The translations under genes and the position numbers were made by a program. Below are positions 11,207 to 25,221 of a DNA stretch of 64,000 nt, piece after piece. Within the stretch, counting starts at the first letter, position 1. Every line of letters begins with the position of its first letter. The stretch is taken from positions 51,399,767 to 51,463,766 of the forward strand of contig JAMXBB010000010.1 in assembly GCA_024138015.1 (NCBI GenBank), in the 5' to 3' direction. The notes below the pieces were generated by a model, which saw only the letters and a program-made list of their open reading frames with translations, was not told the DNA's origin and made no database searches. The stretch is from Lumnitzera littorea. Its lineage: Eukaryota > Streptophyta > Magnoliopsida > Myrtales > Combretaceae.

Positions 11207-14200
11207 TGTAAACCATACTTTTAGTAGGACTATGATTTGACTAAGAGTACTTCCCAAATGTTCTCAAGGATCATTAAACTAAGAACTCAAGTTTACGATT
11301 AGAAACAAACTTACTTTTCCAATTCAAAAGCTTATTATCGATAATACTCGAACTTGAAAAACTGCAAACTCTAAGGTCATCAAAAACCCTAAGCCCTAAA
11401 ACAATTAAGGACTTTTAACCTTAAGTGACTAATTGATAATTTAATTTGAATAATTTCATTCAACTCTAAAAAGTTTCATAATTTTATAAGAATTGAATCA
11501 TAATCTACAAAACAATTCAAGAAGTAAATCCTAAAACAATTCCCTATAAGACAATACCCTTATCTTCATGCCTAAGCTTTACATATAAATAAGTAAACCA
11601 ACAAATCACCTTAAATAACTTATCAATTGAAAGTTAGAGCCACTTATCAATTGATAACTTATCCAAAATCTAGTGATAAGACACTTTCCTTATCACCACT
11701 TCACTTATACAACATATGGATAAATTATCGCAAGATTTCACATACTTAACTTTAATAAATGAGACAAGACAACTCCATGCCCAAAAGGACACTATATGGC
11801 CGGTTTGTATAAGCTAGAAAAGGAGGGCCATACTCTTATCTTTCATCCATCAATCACTTTATCTTACACTCCATTATTCACCTCTTAATGCTTACATCAC
11901 AATGGTTGCAATTGTTGACTTTTATGTATGCTACAAGACAACAAAATCAAACTTCATAAACACACAATCACCCCCATTCCCAACCGGCCACTCTTTCATC
12001 ATTTGCTCTCATTTTCAATTTCATTTTCACTTCCTTTTCTCTCTAAAAACAACACAAAGGAAGAAACAACCAAACCCTACAAAATCTATCACGTGCCGCT
12101 ACTTTTCTAAGCTTCCACTCACAGTACACTCAACTTCTTCTTTTATCTTTCTTTTCCAACATTCAAAGCTACTTTAGGACACACCCTTAGAACACTCCTT
12201 AAACCCCACCTCAAAGGATCACAACTCGAGTTTCAAAAAGGGTGCAAGAAGGAGGAAGTAAGATAAAGAGCATAAGTGGAACCTTAGTACACAATTACTA
12301 TACTTTTGCTTTGTGGATGAGTAAGTGTTTCTTTGTGTTAGTAGGTTAGTATTCATGTTAAGAGACTATGATTTCTTGAAGATATGAGTATGATCATAAG
12401 TTGGTATAATATCTAAGACTATTCTAAGAAACACACTCATGATACCCTTACATGAAAATTGAAGTATGAGCATGTAAAGTTAGTGTTTTGTAGAGATACT
12501 TGTTTAAAACTTTGAATGCAAGATTTTAAGTTGAGAGAATCTTGAAATGAGAACTTGAATGGAAAAGAAACATGCTGGACGTAAGGATTCAAAGGTCATT
12601 TGGATGTTGATTATACTTCTATTAAGTTAAACATGCTCAAATATAGACTTAGAATAAGGAAAAATCCATCACATAAAGTTTTATGAGAAAACCAACTTTA
12701 TAAGACATGAACTATGGTATAAGAAGTATGATAAAAGTGAGATCCTCCATTTTCATGTAAAGTATGAGCCAAATGATTTCATGAAAAAGAAGTTAAGTTA
12801 AAATTTGAATACACGTAGTTTAAGTTTATGATCTAGCACCTAAACTTAAGGAAATGATGAAATAAGTTAGAAAACCAAGTTGGAAGCCCTCATACTCAAA
12901 CCGACCAAATCTGGAACATCCTTAAAAAACACTTAAAAATATGATAAAAGTAAGTAAACAAAGTGAGAAAACCAACCAAGGCAAGTTTGATAAGTGTATT
13001 AAGCCTAAAACTTAAAACTTCCAAAGCGGGCCTCAAATGTCAAGTTGAACCACCCTTAAGTTTCTAATTAGCAACTTAACACATCAATAAGAGTTATTTT
13101 AAGACTCTCAAGAAGCCCATAAAACACTCCCTAGGCCCAAGAAAATGACCATCTTTGAATTGAATAAAAAATAAGCCCATTTGACAACCTAAGCCCACTT
13201 AAGAGCCCAAGAAGTGGTTAATAGCCTTAGGAGTGTAAATCAAAGTTGTAAATCTAACCTTAAGGAGTATTTTGAGCTTAGAATGAAATCTTAAGCTCAA
13301 GCCCAAAGGAATTCCTAAGTTACCAAAAAGCCCATTAACTAAACAAAGCCTAAAAGCACTCTAAACAATGAGAACTGCTATTGTTCTGACCTATGGACAG
13401 ATTTATGTACCTCATCTTGAAAATCTAAACTCACTACGTTAAAGTACATTAAAAAATGATGAAGATTGACTATAAAATGATAAAAATTGGATTTAAAACA
13501 AGAAAGTTATACGTAATTGAACTTTTATGTAAAATCGGGAAAAAATACAAAATTTAGTCAAGAGTATAACTTAAGGGGTTTTAGCTTAGTTTTCTAAGTT
13601 TTATTTCAATCCCTTGTAGTATTGTGATTTCGATAACTAGGGGACCCCACGTACAGAGATGACCTACCCCCGGACTACTTTGACTAACTTGCATGGCGGA
13701 GTGAGTAAATTCCCAATAACTCTTTACTTGATTTTACTTGTAGAATAGATGGACTTAAACTTATATATATAAATTTGGATGCTTCTAGGATATGAGAAAT
13801 GCATGTGTATGAATTTGTGAATGAATGCTATGGCTTGTTAATTATATAATAATGGGAATTGTTTGTGATAATTTATACATGCGATTGTATGGAATGAAAT
13901 TATCTGATTACCTTGAAAATCGGGTTAATCACTTATATGATTAAGAAATGAAATAGACCATACATTCTCCATAATTACATTCGGATAACACCGATTGCCA
14001 CTTTACGTAGAAGATGGAAAGGGACTCATAAGAAGAGGGCCTCTTGTAGAATTGGACACTAGCTATGTCATCATTTTATTGAGTCTTTATCCTAAGCTAA
14101 TGGGCTTATTAGGCGCTAGGAGATGCCAACTATCGGTGAGAGGCGATGTCTTATGGCTTCTACTTAGGGCATATGTTTATGGATTGCCAAGGCTACCATA

Positions 14201-14388
14201 CTACTGGACTTGGGATTTAAAAAAAACGATTGTTATTCGGTAAAGAAAGTATATATATATATATATATATATAGTTTTGTTTTGGCTTAAGCACAACAAT
14301 GTAAATGAAATAAAACCCAAGGTCTGAAATTTGAATTTTGGTTTGGGTCGATTAATTATCTCCAAACCCTAGCTATAGAGGGTGTAAT

Positions 14389-17300
14389 TGTCACAACCCG
14401 AAGGGGGTTAGTCATGGCAGTCACCTTATACTATACAAAGGATTGTAGATTGAATTCTTTTACAATTGATGACCCTTTATATGATACACAAGGCTACAGT
14501 TACAACTAACAACCAAGAGTTGCGCAAGTATAAGTAATATCATTTCATGATAACAATAATAGAATATAGAAATATAACACATAATCCATTTATGTGACAA
14601 TTTACAAATAAGAAATCTAAAGCATTTCTTAAGTCAAACTAGTATCATTTGATTACATAATCAGCTCTATAATCTAGATAAACTATCATAATTACACTCT
14701 AATCACGTCTTGCTCCCACATTGACCCCGTGATGAACAACTAACCTTGGGTATGCGATGACCTAACTCCACGAATAACTCTGCTTGTGAAAGAAGACTAC
14801 AAAGATATAAACTAACTAGCTTAGTGAGATAATCTCCTCAACCATACAACAATCAAGTTATACAACAATTAAGTTCAATCAAATGAATGCATGTCAATCA
14901 GTATGCCAAACAAATACATGTAGGTGACCAGGTACTGCATGCAACTCAGATTTAACACCCTTTGAAGTTAAGGTTAGAGATACATCGGCACAATCAGATC
15001 TGGGTATCATACTAGAACTTCTTTCATAACGAAACTTCGTGTTTCGTATTTAAAATGTAATGGTATATCCATTATCAATTTTATCAAAAACGAGTTCTAC
15101 ATATGATTGTGAGTACGTTTACGCAGCCCTTACTCACCCTTAAACGGAGGCCTCTAGACTTGACCCTTAGCTAGGCAGTTGGCACCTCCAATACCTAGTA
15201 ATTTCTTAGGCTTGGGTAAGGTCATATTGCATGTGTGCACTATATGAAATCTATAACCATCAAATAATCAACCCACGTTAGCCTCTCGCTACCTCCGTGT
15301 AATGTGACTGTCGAAATTAGTTATGCAGTATATGATTATGCGTGTTTCAAGTTAACTTTTTCTAATCGAGTAAAATTAGGTCTTATTATTCAATGATCAT
15401 TCAAAGTCACAGACAATCAATTCTTAGTAAATCTATTATGCAACAATCAATACATTATTGTAATTTAAAGTAAATTCACAATTAACAACCAATTATCATA
15501 CACAAGCATAACCTAACCCTATACAACATTCCATTATTGATCATAACTTGTATTTACTAACTATAAATACAAATAAGTATGGAATCATCAAGAAAACTCA
15601 CTCAACCATAGTTGATTCAGAGGTCATAATAATCTGGTGGTAGCTTAGGGTCAATGTTAAGATCACTTAAGAATAATAAAAATTTGTAAGTCTAGGAATT
15701 TAAGGTTAAACTAGTATCGTAATTTGTAAGATTTACTTCACCTAGTTACGCGAAATTGTCGATTCGAGTATTTTATCGAATCGCGTATAACTTATTCGTT
15801 CTAGCTTTGATCGTTATAAACTTATAGTCCATTTTGATCGTTTTCAAGCATATTTTCTCGTAGCGAGGTTCGTTTTGGACGTCATGACTCACAGTTTGAA
15901 TTATGATATAAAAATATCACAAATTTTATTATTTTAATTTAAAAATTATAAAATATTAATTTTAGCTTTTTATTAATATATTTATGATTTAATAATTATT
16001 TAAATCATATAATTGATAATTTTATTATTTTAAGCATATTTTACCTTAATTACTCATTTTTACTTATTTTTGAGATTTTAGACTTATTATATTTATTATT
16101 ATTATTATTATTATTGTTATTTTTATTATTTTCTTATTATTCATTTGTAGTTCACGATACATATATATATATATATATATATGTAGTTATACTATATTTG
16201 ATAAATTTTATAATTTACTTTAATTAGTAATTCCTAATTTATGGTAATTAATATATATATATACATATACCTACTCCTTACATATTTATGAATTTATTTT
16301 ATTTAGTAAATATTATTGTATCATATATACTACTTAATATACAGTATACTATATATATACTATATGCTATACATATATTTACGCCACATACATGTATATC
16401 TACATGTATATAAAATATAGCTTACATGTGTACATGAATATATAAATACCAAATACATATATATATATATATATATAATATACGAATACTTATTCTTATA
16501 TCTATACATATGAAATAAAGATTCTACACATATATACATACATAGCCATTTTCAAGTGTATACACACACACACACACACACATATATATAAATATATATA
16601 TACCTTCATTTAATTTGTGAAAATACTAAATACATACTATATATAATCTTATGGATACATACACATACAGTATATTCTACCTATATACATACATGTCTAC
16701 ATACATATCTTTATACATACATATATATATATATATATATATCTTAAATTATCTACTTATGCATACATATATGTATATGTAATGAAATATTTAATAAAAT
16801 ACAACACAAATACTTAGTACATACCATATAATATACATATATACTACTAAAATAATTATACTTACCTAATTATATTTGATTTTCTTCTTCTTTTCCTCCT
16901 TCTCCTTCTTCTTCTTCTTCTTATTTTTTCTTCTTGTTCTTCTTTTTGTGTTTTTGGTTTGGCTTTCTCAATTTTTTATTTCCAAATTTCTTTTCTTCTT
17001 TTGGTTTCTGCCGTATGCAGCAATTTAGGGACAAAATAATAAAATAAACTAACCTAATCTCTACATTTATGAGGATAAGACAAGGTCATCATATCTAATT
17101 TATCTTCTTTCTCAAAGCCGACACTTATAACTTAAATTTTCTCATGTAGGCTGCTAAAAATCTACTGGAGTTCAACGTGAAAATTAGGAAAAGAGAGAAA
17201 AGAGAAAAAGAAAGAAAATAGAAATTAAAAATAAATATATGTAATTTTTCTAAACCGAAAAATCATAAAAATAATCATCATAAACTAATTTGGGAATTTT

Positions 17301-17691
17301 TTGAAAATTTATCAATTTAATTAGTATCCGTTACAATTATAATTTTTTACAAGTTATTTTAACAATTTCATTAAAATTTAACGCAATTACACGATTTAGT
17401 CGATAATTGCAATCGACTATAATTATATAACTATTGAGTGATATTTAACTATTTTATAGGCTTAAAGTTATAATTTTAGGGTTTTAATCAAATTCAGATT
17501 CAATTTTGGTTAATTGTGCATAAATTAGATTTAAGGTTTTGATCAATTTCTAGAGTTTTTATTATTGGTGTTATATTCGATTTATTAAGTTTCATAATCT
17601 TTTATTGTTACTAGTCTTATCGACTCATTACACTGTTTAGGACACTTGAACTTAAATTACGGTTTAGACTATTGATTTTCTAGGGTTTACA
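14389..17691 (-). repeat. Solo LTR nested in the solo LTR at 11207-18291
   Basis: Opens TGTCACAACCC and closes AGGGTTTACA on the plus strand, so it is a minus-strand LTR of the element I/II/III family, 3303 bp long. The five bases GTAAT stand on both sides (14384-14388 and 17692-17696). The related LTR at 26008-29773 carries the uninterrupted site, with GTAAT once at 29197-29201. The insertion is therefore shown by a paralogous empty site as well as by the duplication. No internal region is present. Confidence 0.95.
16080..16760. repeat. TTA, TA and CA microsatellites inside the nested solo LTR
   Basis: A TTA run at about 16093-16122, TA runs at 16160-16182, 16461-16484 and 16722-16743, and a CA run at 16561-16582 that passes into TATA. 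A CTT-rich tract follows at 16876-16925. Confidence 0.85.
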
Positions 17692-18296
17692 GTAATTCTA
17701 AGTCGTATGTAGTTCTTAGGCCACTGCATGTGTTGTTTGGCATACTGATTATTCATGCATTCATATGATTGTACATCTAATAATTTTATTCCATGCAGTA
17801 TTGATGAAGGTATTTATCTCACTAAACTTAAGCTTATACATCAATAAATTCCTTTTGTTGCAGGAAAACCTCTTCGCTAATCTGGACCGAGGCATGCCCG
17901 TGGTGAGTCTCATATAGAGACGGATTGGAGCGATCAAGGAGCGTAAAGGAGATTTTGTAAAAGCTTTCATAGATAGTTATTTATTTTTATTTTATTCTTA
18001 ACATAGTTTAAAGTTTATGATGCAGTTCCTATTATGAACTGCATTTGTTTGTAATATTCTTTTAGTGTGGAACGTAACGAGTCCACATGTTTACTTGATT
18101 AATTTATGTCTCAAAAATTAATTTTAATAAGAATTGCTCTATATTACTTATCTATGAGCTTGGTAGTAATGTATAGTGGAAGAAGCTTTGTGTGTCATAT
18201 GAAAAGTTTGCGATTAGCGAAGGGGTTGATAGTAGACCTTTGTACAATACACAGTGATCTACCACAACAACAATACTATTAGGTCGTGATAACATG

Positions 18297-19421
18297 CCTA
18301 AGAAAAGATATCTCTTTTAACGAAAAGTCACATTTAGATAATTTGGCATATAGTTTGTGTTATCGCAATGTCTACAACACCATTCTTAAATGTTCTTCAT
18401 GCTATTTAGGTGTAGCAGAATATACTAAAATATCGTCAATGAACACAATCACACACTTATCCAGTAAAGGTTTGAATATGTGATTCATTAAGTCCATAAA
18501 AATTGTAGGTGTATTTGTCAAACCAAAAGGCATCATAAGAAATTCATGGTGGCCATATCGTGTCTGAAAAGCTGTCTTCAAAACATCCTCCAACTTAATC
18601 CTCAATTGCTGATAGATTGATCTCAAATTAATCCTTGAAAAGATACTTACACCTTGCAATTGGTCAAACAAATCATCAATCTATGGAAATGGATATTTAT
18701 TGTTGATAGTCACTTTTTTTAACTCTATAGTTAATACAAAGTTTGAAGGATCCATCCTTCTTTTTAACAAATAGAACTGGTGTACCCCATGGTGATATAC
18801 TCAGTCTTATAAATCCTTGATCTCGTAACTCTTGTAATTGCTTCTTCAATTCTTTCAGTTTAGGTACCAGGTCAATGACAAAGTCAATTTCTCTTTTTGG
18901 TGGCAATCCAAGTAACTCATATGGAAACAAATCAAGAAACTCGTTCACTACTTGAATTTCATCTATGTTCAACTTCTTGGAATCTATTTCTAAAGCATTC
19001 AACCAACTAACATCTATCATCATCTCTAAAGCATTTAGCTCTTCCACTCCTACTATAGCATAATCTCCCTTGAATTTAGCTTTCGTCCGTTCAAATGTTT
19101 TAAGCATCACCTTCTTTTCTTTACAATCAACAGTAACTTTAACTCTTGCTATCTGATTCATTCTTAATATTGCATCATACTTGTCCATTTCAAGAAGGAT
19201 CATGTCTACTTTACTATCGAAGTCCTGAATTTTCAAAGGACATCCTTTTACCATTTCCCTTGTAACCCTAACGTTTCCTATAAGAGTTCTTACTCCAACA
19301 CTTGACTCAATAGCAGCTATAGTTAAACCTATTTGCTTTACCACTTCAAGGGCTATGAAGGAATGTGTAGCTCTCGTATTAAACGATGTGTAAACGGAGT
19401 ACCCAACTATATCAATATTCC
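18297..19421 (-). pseudogene. pol of element II, first part: protease and RT
   Basis: Right to left, the frame begins with the protease (GNIDIVG-like start, then SFNTRATHSF), passes the linker and RT fingers (GLPPKREIDFVIDLV, LKELKKQLQELRDQGFIR, SPWGTPVLFVKKKDGS), then IDDLFDQLQG, a palm passage with LRIKLEDV and FIDDILVYS. The catalytic YxDD-type motif is FIDD at about 18433-18444 and is intact. The protease active site DTG has become NTR (19372-19380), two G-to-A changes in the sense strand. Compared with element III, about 16 codons are missing in frame in the RT linker, and a smaller loss lies after LCINYR. The frame joins the 9233-11206 part across the solo LTR. Confidence 0.85.
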
Positions 19422-19568
19422 CTGAGTTATAATGTTTTTAAAACTTACTTTCTTATTATAACATCATAAATTTCCATTCATAACATCTATTTACTTACTA
19501 CTACTTAAAATATCTTATACTATTTAGTATATCTTAAGCAATTTAACAAAAAGGATTAAGATACATAC
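19422..19568 (-). other. Putative intron between gag and protease, element II
   Basis: Exactly 147 bp with GTATGT at its 5' end (19568 down to 19563) and CAG at its 3' end. It is AT-rich with no protein similarity, while the flanks on both sides are coding. Element III has a 147-bp segment at the same place with the same GTATGT start and an AG end. In the gag frame a stop occurs within the first 30 bases of the segment. In element II the last exon base has changed from G to A, next to an otherwise intact donor. Confidence 0.55.
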
Positions 19569-20930
19569 TTACTATGAGCTCAAAATCCACATAATCATCA
19601 GTTTCCTCATGGACTTCCAAATCTTCACCTAAATAGTCCTCTCAACTCTAGTCACCCCCCAAATTGTATACTCTAGCGGTATTTACTGCACCTGGATGTG
19701 CATTTCCTGCACTTAGTCCTCCAATCTCTTTTCCAATGGTAGGGCATCCAACAGTTAGGGGTAGCTTGGCAACTTGAATAGTAGTAGTTATGCGCTATAG
19801 GCACATAGTAGAAAAATGTAAAAAACCTTATTATAGATGAAGTAAGTAATAGTATTTCTTTTAGGACAATCCATCACTCCGTGTAAGCCTTCACCACAAT
19901 AAAAACACTTTCCTTGTAATTGGGGACAATCTCTAAGACAATGATTCCCTTTGCATTTCCAACACTTAGCTATCGCGCTAGTCTTTTCTTGAAACATTTT
20001 TTGTAGTCTCACAAATCTTCTCACTTTGCTACTACTACAGCCATTTGTGCTTCAAAAGGTCTCTTTCCAAACACACTAACTTTGCGTTTGCCCACTTCTT
20101 CATTTTATCTTTTTGCATTGTTTAATACTCTTACTTTCTCTACTATGTCAACAAAGCTTCTTGGTTCAAATTCCAAGAGTCTTCTTTTCATATCAGGATC
20201 AAATCCCCTAGAAAATATCTACATCTTCAATCAATCACTAGTCTAATAATCTAATGGAGCAAACTATAACAATCCATTAAATTCAGCTTCATACTGCTCT
20301 ATAATACACATCTCCTTCATAATATCAAGTAAGTCTTCACTGTATTTGATCCTTAAACTTTCAGGAAAATAATAGCTTGGGAATTCATGTCTGAAAACAT
20401 CCCAAGTGATTAGTTCTCTCAAATTCCGCCTCTTTGATTCCTACTAAGAACATGCCCGCATCTTTAAAATATACATACTATAAGTAAGTCTGAGATGTAG
20501 TAGTACTTCAAGTGCCTCAAATGATCTCTCGATTTGATGTAACCAATCCTTAGCCTCATTAGGTTTGTTGGTAATACCCTCAAAGTATTTATTATAGGGA
20601 ATAAACACTGGTAATAAACTGCACTGTTGCTTAAGATTAAGGGGTATCGAAGGCATAATTCTTACTGGTCTGACTAGTGGTGGAGGCGGAGACGAAGGCG
20701 GCTATAGTAAAGGAATCTCTAGAATTACCACTGGAGGCGATGCTTGAGTTAGTGACACACTCTCTTGAGCCAAATATGTCCTCAAACAACTTATTCTGTG
20801 CATTAATAGCTGTAAGAATTTCATCAGTTCAATCCAGCAACATATCGATTTCTCTTTCTTGAACAGGTAGGGCTTGATTAACCTAAGGTTTTCCTTTGCG
20901 CTCGTTTCAACTGAGAAATTCATTTCCAAC
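19569..20930 (-). pseudogene. gag of element II
   Basis: Starts near 20930 in the frame NEFLS and carries INAQNKLFE, a central passage with NKYFEGITNKPNEAKDWLHQIERSFEAL (split here: NKYFEGITNKP, then NEAKDWLHQIERSFEAL) typical of Ty3/gypsy gag. Two CCHC zinc knuckles lie at about 19865-19968: CWKCKGNHCLRDC and CFYCGEGLHGVMDC, all eight ligands present. The frame shifts several times and has stops. Gag would package the RNA, with the knuckles binding it. The C-terminal tail is acidic and ends at the putative splice donor. Confidence 0.8.
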
Positions 20931-21359
20931 TTTAAGTTAGAATAATCAACTATATTTAAATAGTATTAGAAACTGCAAGCACAAAATTGAAATAGCATAT
21001 ATGCATATACGATAACAGTAGTAATAAAAGCTACAATCTTTCATTTCTTGTCAACATAGTGAGGTTACATATGTCTAGTGGTCACTTCATTGAGTAAATC
21101 TCCACTAATAATTCTACAATCCAAGTCAAAATACAGAGTTTCAAAATATAATAGAGCTTCTCATAATGCATAAATCCTTACAATATAAGGAGCTATCAAT
21201 ACATCAAAACTCACAAATACATCATAACCTCACTATGATAAAACTTTCAAATTACGAAATGATCAAACATGATCCTAACATATACAACAAAAGGAGTATG
21301 CATGATTACTTTGATGCCAAGCAGCAACTCTAAAAATGCAGCCCATCAAAATAAGCATC

Positions 21360-22225
21360 TGCACATCTACTAAGGGCATGAAGATGGTCTAGCACCTGCA
21401 TTGCCCTAATATCTAAATCTTGGGATAAAGAATGTAGAACCAACACTGGAATAGACTCCTGACTCCTCACTAGGTGCCTGTCAGGCCTACTCCCTAGGTA
21501 ACTAGACATCTAGAGCATCTGGATAGATAGTAAGCACATCTGATGGGTTACCTTCGACTAGCACTATGGAAGGAAGTCTAAGGTCAACCTGGTAGTACTC
21601 AAAATCCTCAACATGGGGCATCTCCTGAATAGGCTCGACGGGTGCAACAAGGCATCTAATTGTACGTCTAGCTCCTCAACTCCTGTGCCCTGTTTAGGTT
21701 TATAGATCTCAATCCCCTATGAGTAGTCATACCAATACTCCATACTTACCTAAAAGTTAGCCATGGCTTTGGCATTATCCTAAGCAATGACCAAATCGTG
21801 ATCAGCACGATGATTAATAGCTAAGACCACACCATAACCAATAACCCTACTATGAGCCAATGAGGGTAGCTCTGATAATGAATCAGCTCGTACTAAAAAT
21901 ACCAACTCCTACATGCGATCAATACCCTAATCAGCCTCCAAGTAATATAACATATTCTCATTAGTTAGCATGTCACCTACTACATGTAGTGTCTAATAAA
22001 TTCGTTGGTCCTACCAATATATGCTCAAAACGACTCCCCAAGTAGTGAAAAGCTGACATAGTATGCATGGTCGACCTACTAAGGCCAAATCCTTGCATAA
22101 GATGCATAGACAACAATGATAATCTAGTAAAATCTCACCCTCATGATGATGGAATAAGGTAAAATTGATCTGTAGCCTAAGAATCGATCCTTAAGTTCAC
22201 AAGGCATGTATTTGCTTCTATTATT
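21360..22225 (-). pseudogene. ORF0 of element II
   Basis: Decayed copy of the frame described at 655-1545. In order it shows EGEILLDYHCC, CILCKDLALVGRPC, LFTTWGVVLSIYW, then MLYYLEA, ELVFLVRADSLSELPSLAHS and a passage matching NNARAMVDFW. Stops replace Trp or Gln codons at several places, including one Trp of the YWWD block. Function unknown. Confidence 0.55.
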
Positions 22226-22349
22226 ACATTATTATAACATTCAATAATTAGTTTTTATGCTTAAACAGTTAACTCAGTTCTACCCCTCTTAATCTCACTA
22301 AGTAAGTCATCCTACTGTTTAAGGTTGGGTTTTATTTACCCTATTTAAA

Positions 22350-22368
22350 GTCATGCTTTCATACTACC
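22350..22368 (-). other. Primer-binding site of element II (decayed)
   Basis: Minus strand reads GGTAGTATGAAAGCATGAC, at the place of TGGTATCAGAGC in the family. It is separated from its 5' LTR (30364) by the solo LTR at 22371-30356, whose ACCTT target duplication overlaps the first bases of the site. Confidence 0.6.
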
Positions 22369-23319
22369 TTTGTAAACCCCACAAATTTAGCTATTTAGAG
22401 TAGAATTAAGCCCTAATACTATAGATGACTTGAAGAGTCATTAAAGCTGAGCAAGATAAATATGTAATAAATCATAAAATTTAAATATATTATAAGTAGT
22501 AAAACCTTAGAAATTGATCAAAACCCTAAATCGCATACTAAAACCCTAAAACTGACTTACACATCATTAATCAAAATTGATCCCGAATTTAATCGAAACC
22601 TCAAAATTACAAATATAAACCTATAAAATAGTTAAATATTACTCAATAGTGATAAAATTATAGTCGATTGTAATTTTCAACTAAAACACCTATTCGCGTG
22701 AAATTTTAATAAAATCGCTACAATAACTTGTAAAAATTATAATTATAGTGGATACCAACTAAATTGATAAAATTTTACAAAAATTTAAAAATTAATTTAT
22801 GATGAGAATTGTTATAATTTATATGTTTCAAAAAATTACATATATTTATTATTAATTTTTATTTTCCTTCTCTTTCATTTTCAATTTATCTCTTTTCTTC
22901 CCTTAACCCAATTTTACGTTCTAGAAATGGAAAGCAAAATGAAGCAGCCCATGTGAGAAAAACAAATTGACATGTGTTAAGTACACAATAAAAGAAAAAT
23001 AAGAGATAAATACTTTGTCCCATCTTCATGAATACAAAGATTAGATAAGATCTTAGCTTAATATTTAAGCTTACTACTCACGTGAAGAAAGAAAAGAAAC
23101 AAAACAAAACAAAACAAAAATCTAGAAACTAACTTGCAAACAAACCGAAAACACTGGAAGCAAAACCGTGAGGAAAAAAAAAAGAGAGAGAGAATGAAGG
23201 AAGAAAAAGAAGAAGAAAAGAAGAAAAGAAATTAAATTACTAGGTAAGTAAATTATTTTAGTATATACTTGTATAAATATAGTATTTGTATAGTATTTTT
23301 TTTATATAACATTACTAAT

Positions 23320-24060
23320 ACATGTATATGTATATAAACACATAAATTGAATAATATATGCATGTATTAGGCTATGTATGTATACATGTATGAACATAAG
23401 TATATTATATGGAAAGAGTATATATTATGTATTTTTATAAAATACATATAATTAGTATTAAGAATGTTCATTACATAACTATAGTATAAATATATATGTA
23501 TGTACCGTAACTATATATATGTGTGTATACATGTATAATTATTTTTGTATATATATATATAGATATATGTATAGTCGTATAGTATATATGTAGTGGGGTA
23601 TTTTTATAAGTATGTATATAAGACATATATATATATAATATAGAGTATATGCTTTGAGGTATACGGCATAATATATGTATAATATATAGTATACATATTT
23701 TATAACAAATATTATGTAAATATATATACTAAATATATATTATAAGAATAGGTATTTGTAAATTATTTATATATATCTAAGTATTCAGAAATTATATAAG
23801 TATATTATTATGTATAAATACAAATACATGAATATATATATATATATATGTACATAAGAGTATGTTTATTTTCATAAAATAAGTATATACATACATATAG
23901 CATGTAACATATATTATATATATTAGTATATTGAAAATATATAAAGATATATATATATGTATGTATAAATCGTGAAGTACATAAATAATAAGAAAATGAG
24001 AACTAATAAAAATAATAAAGGTCATAATAATAATAATAATAATCATAATAAAGTAAAAAT
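23320..24060. repeat. TA and TAATAA microsatellite zone inside the solo LTR
   Basis: Alternating TA runs with TATG and TGTA variants, and an ATA-type run at about 24018-24048. This is the forward-strand equivalent of the zones at 3420-3840 and 16080-16760. The open frame at 23792-24046 is only this low-complexity DNA. Confidence 0.8.
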
Positions 24061-25089
24061 CTCAAAAATAGGAAAATATGCTCAAAATAATAAAAATATC
24101 AAATATATGATTTAAATAATGATTAAATCATAAATATGTTAAGAAAAAGTGAAAATTAATATTTTATAATTTTTAAACTTAAATATGAATTTTTGTGATA
24201 TTTTTATATCACAATTTAAACTACAAGTCACAACGTCCAAAACGAACCTCGTTACGAGAAAATACGCTTGAAAATGATTAAAATGGACTATAAGTTTATA
24301 ACGATCCGACCTAAAACAAAAAAGTTATATGTGATTCGATAAAAAAAACTCGAATCAATAATTTTACGTAAATTAATAACCGATTTAAGTAAACAGTACG
24401 ATTTAGTATACTAGTTTAGTTATTTAATTCCCAAACTTATTATTTTCCATATTTCCCTTATGTTAGGTGATCCTAAGATCAAGACCAACTTACTTTTGGA
24501 CTATTACAATCCTTGACATCATTTATGACCAAATAAGTAGTCTCGATAACACTATACTTGTTTTGTGCTTGTAGTTAGTGCATATGAATTAAATATTAAT
24601 AACTTAATGAATGGGGTTTTGGGTTATGCATGCAACTGATATTGATTGATTACTATGCAAAATACCGTTAAATGTAATATAATTGATTATTGCATTATTT
24701 AAATGATTTGTTAATAATGTTTGACTACCTCATAAGTTGACGTAATCATATTCAACCCAACTAAAATTAAACAGGTCATGCATAAAATACGAACATTGCA
24801 TATAATATTCTAGCCGTCACCTCACGCGGTTGGTAATGAAGGGCCTTGGAGGGATGGATTCCCACATGATTTGATTAGTATAGTGCAGGAGCATTGGTAC
24901 AACAAGACCCTACCCTTGGCTCGAGGGTTTTATTGGTGCCAGAGACACTAACCATGGGTGGCTGGGGGTCGCGTCTAAAGACTACCGCTATAGGGTGTAA
25001 GTGTGGACTACGAGAGCTTACTCACCGTTAGACTTGGATATTTGTATACTATTGACTGATGAAAGTAGAAACCTGTTTAGTGAAACAGG

Positions 25090-25122
<33 letters not shown>

Positions 25123-25221
25123 GATATAAGGGTAAAAACCCAAGTACTAGAGCTCGATTGTGATTGGTACCGATGTATCTCCAACTCTTACTTTGGAGGG
25201 CGTTAAATCCGATGTTATATG

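Larger units (their letters stand above)
11207..18291 (+). repeat. Solo LTR inserted in the pol of element II, itself interrupted
   Basis: Starts TGTAAACCATAC at 11207 and ends GGTCGTGATA at 18291. It is flanked on both sides by ACATG (11202-11206 and 18292-18296). Removing it and one ACATG restores the RT frame of element II. Without its own nested insertion it is about 3.78 kb. No gag, pol or PBS follows, so this is a solo LTR left by recombination between the two LTRs of an element. Most of it matches the LTR at 26008-29773, but the last 0.4 kb differs and looks more like the tail of the element III LTR. Small open frames inside (for example near 11900-12180 and 13995-14243) are non-coding. 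Confidence 0.9.

Noticed and set aside
11902..12177. Frame of 91 codons in the solo LTR, with a related frame at 26759-26971
   Set aside because: The two LTRs share the DNA, but the frames differ in start, length and sequence, with no sign of protein conservation.
23792..24046. Open frame rich in Ile and Tyr on the minus strand
   Set aside because: It is a translation of TA and TAATAA microsatellites in an LTR. The same holds for 8647-8829 and 48342-48566.
22371..25221. Inverted 5' LTR of element II
   Set aside because: It directly follows the element II PBS, but the ACCTT duplication and the true LTR at 30364 show that it is a separate insertion.
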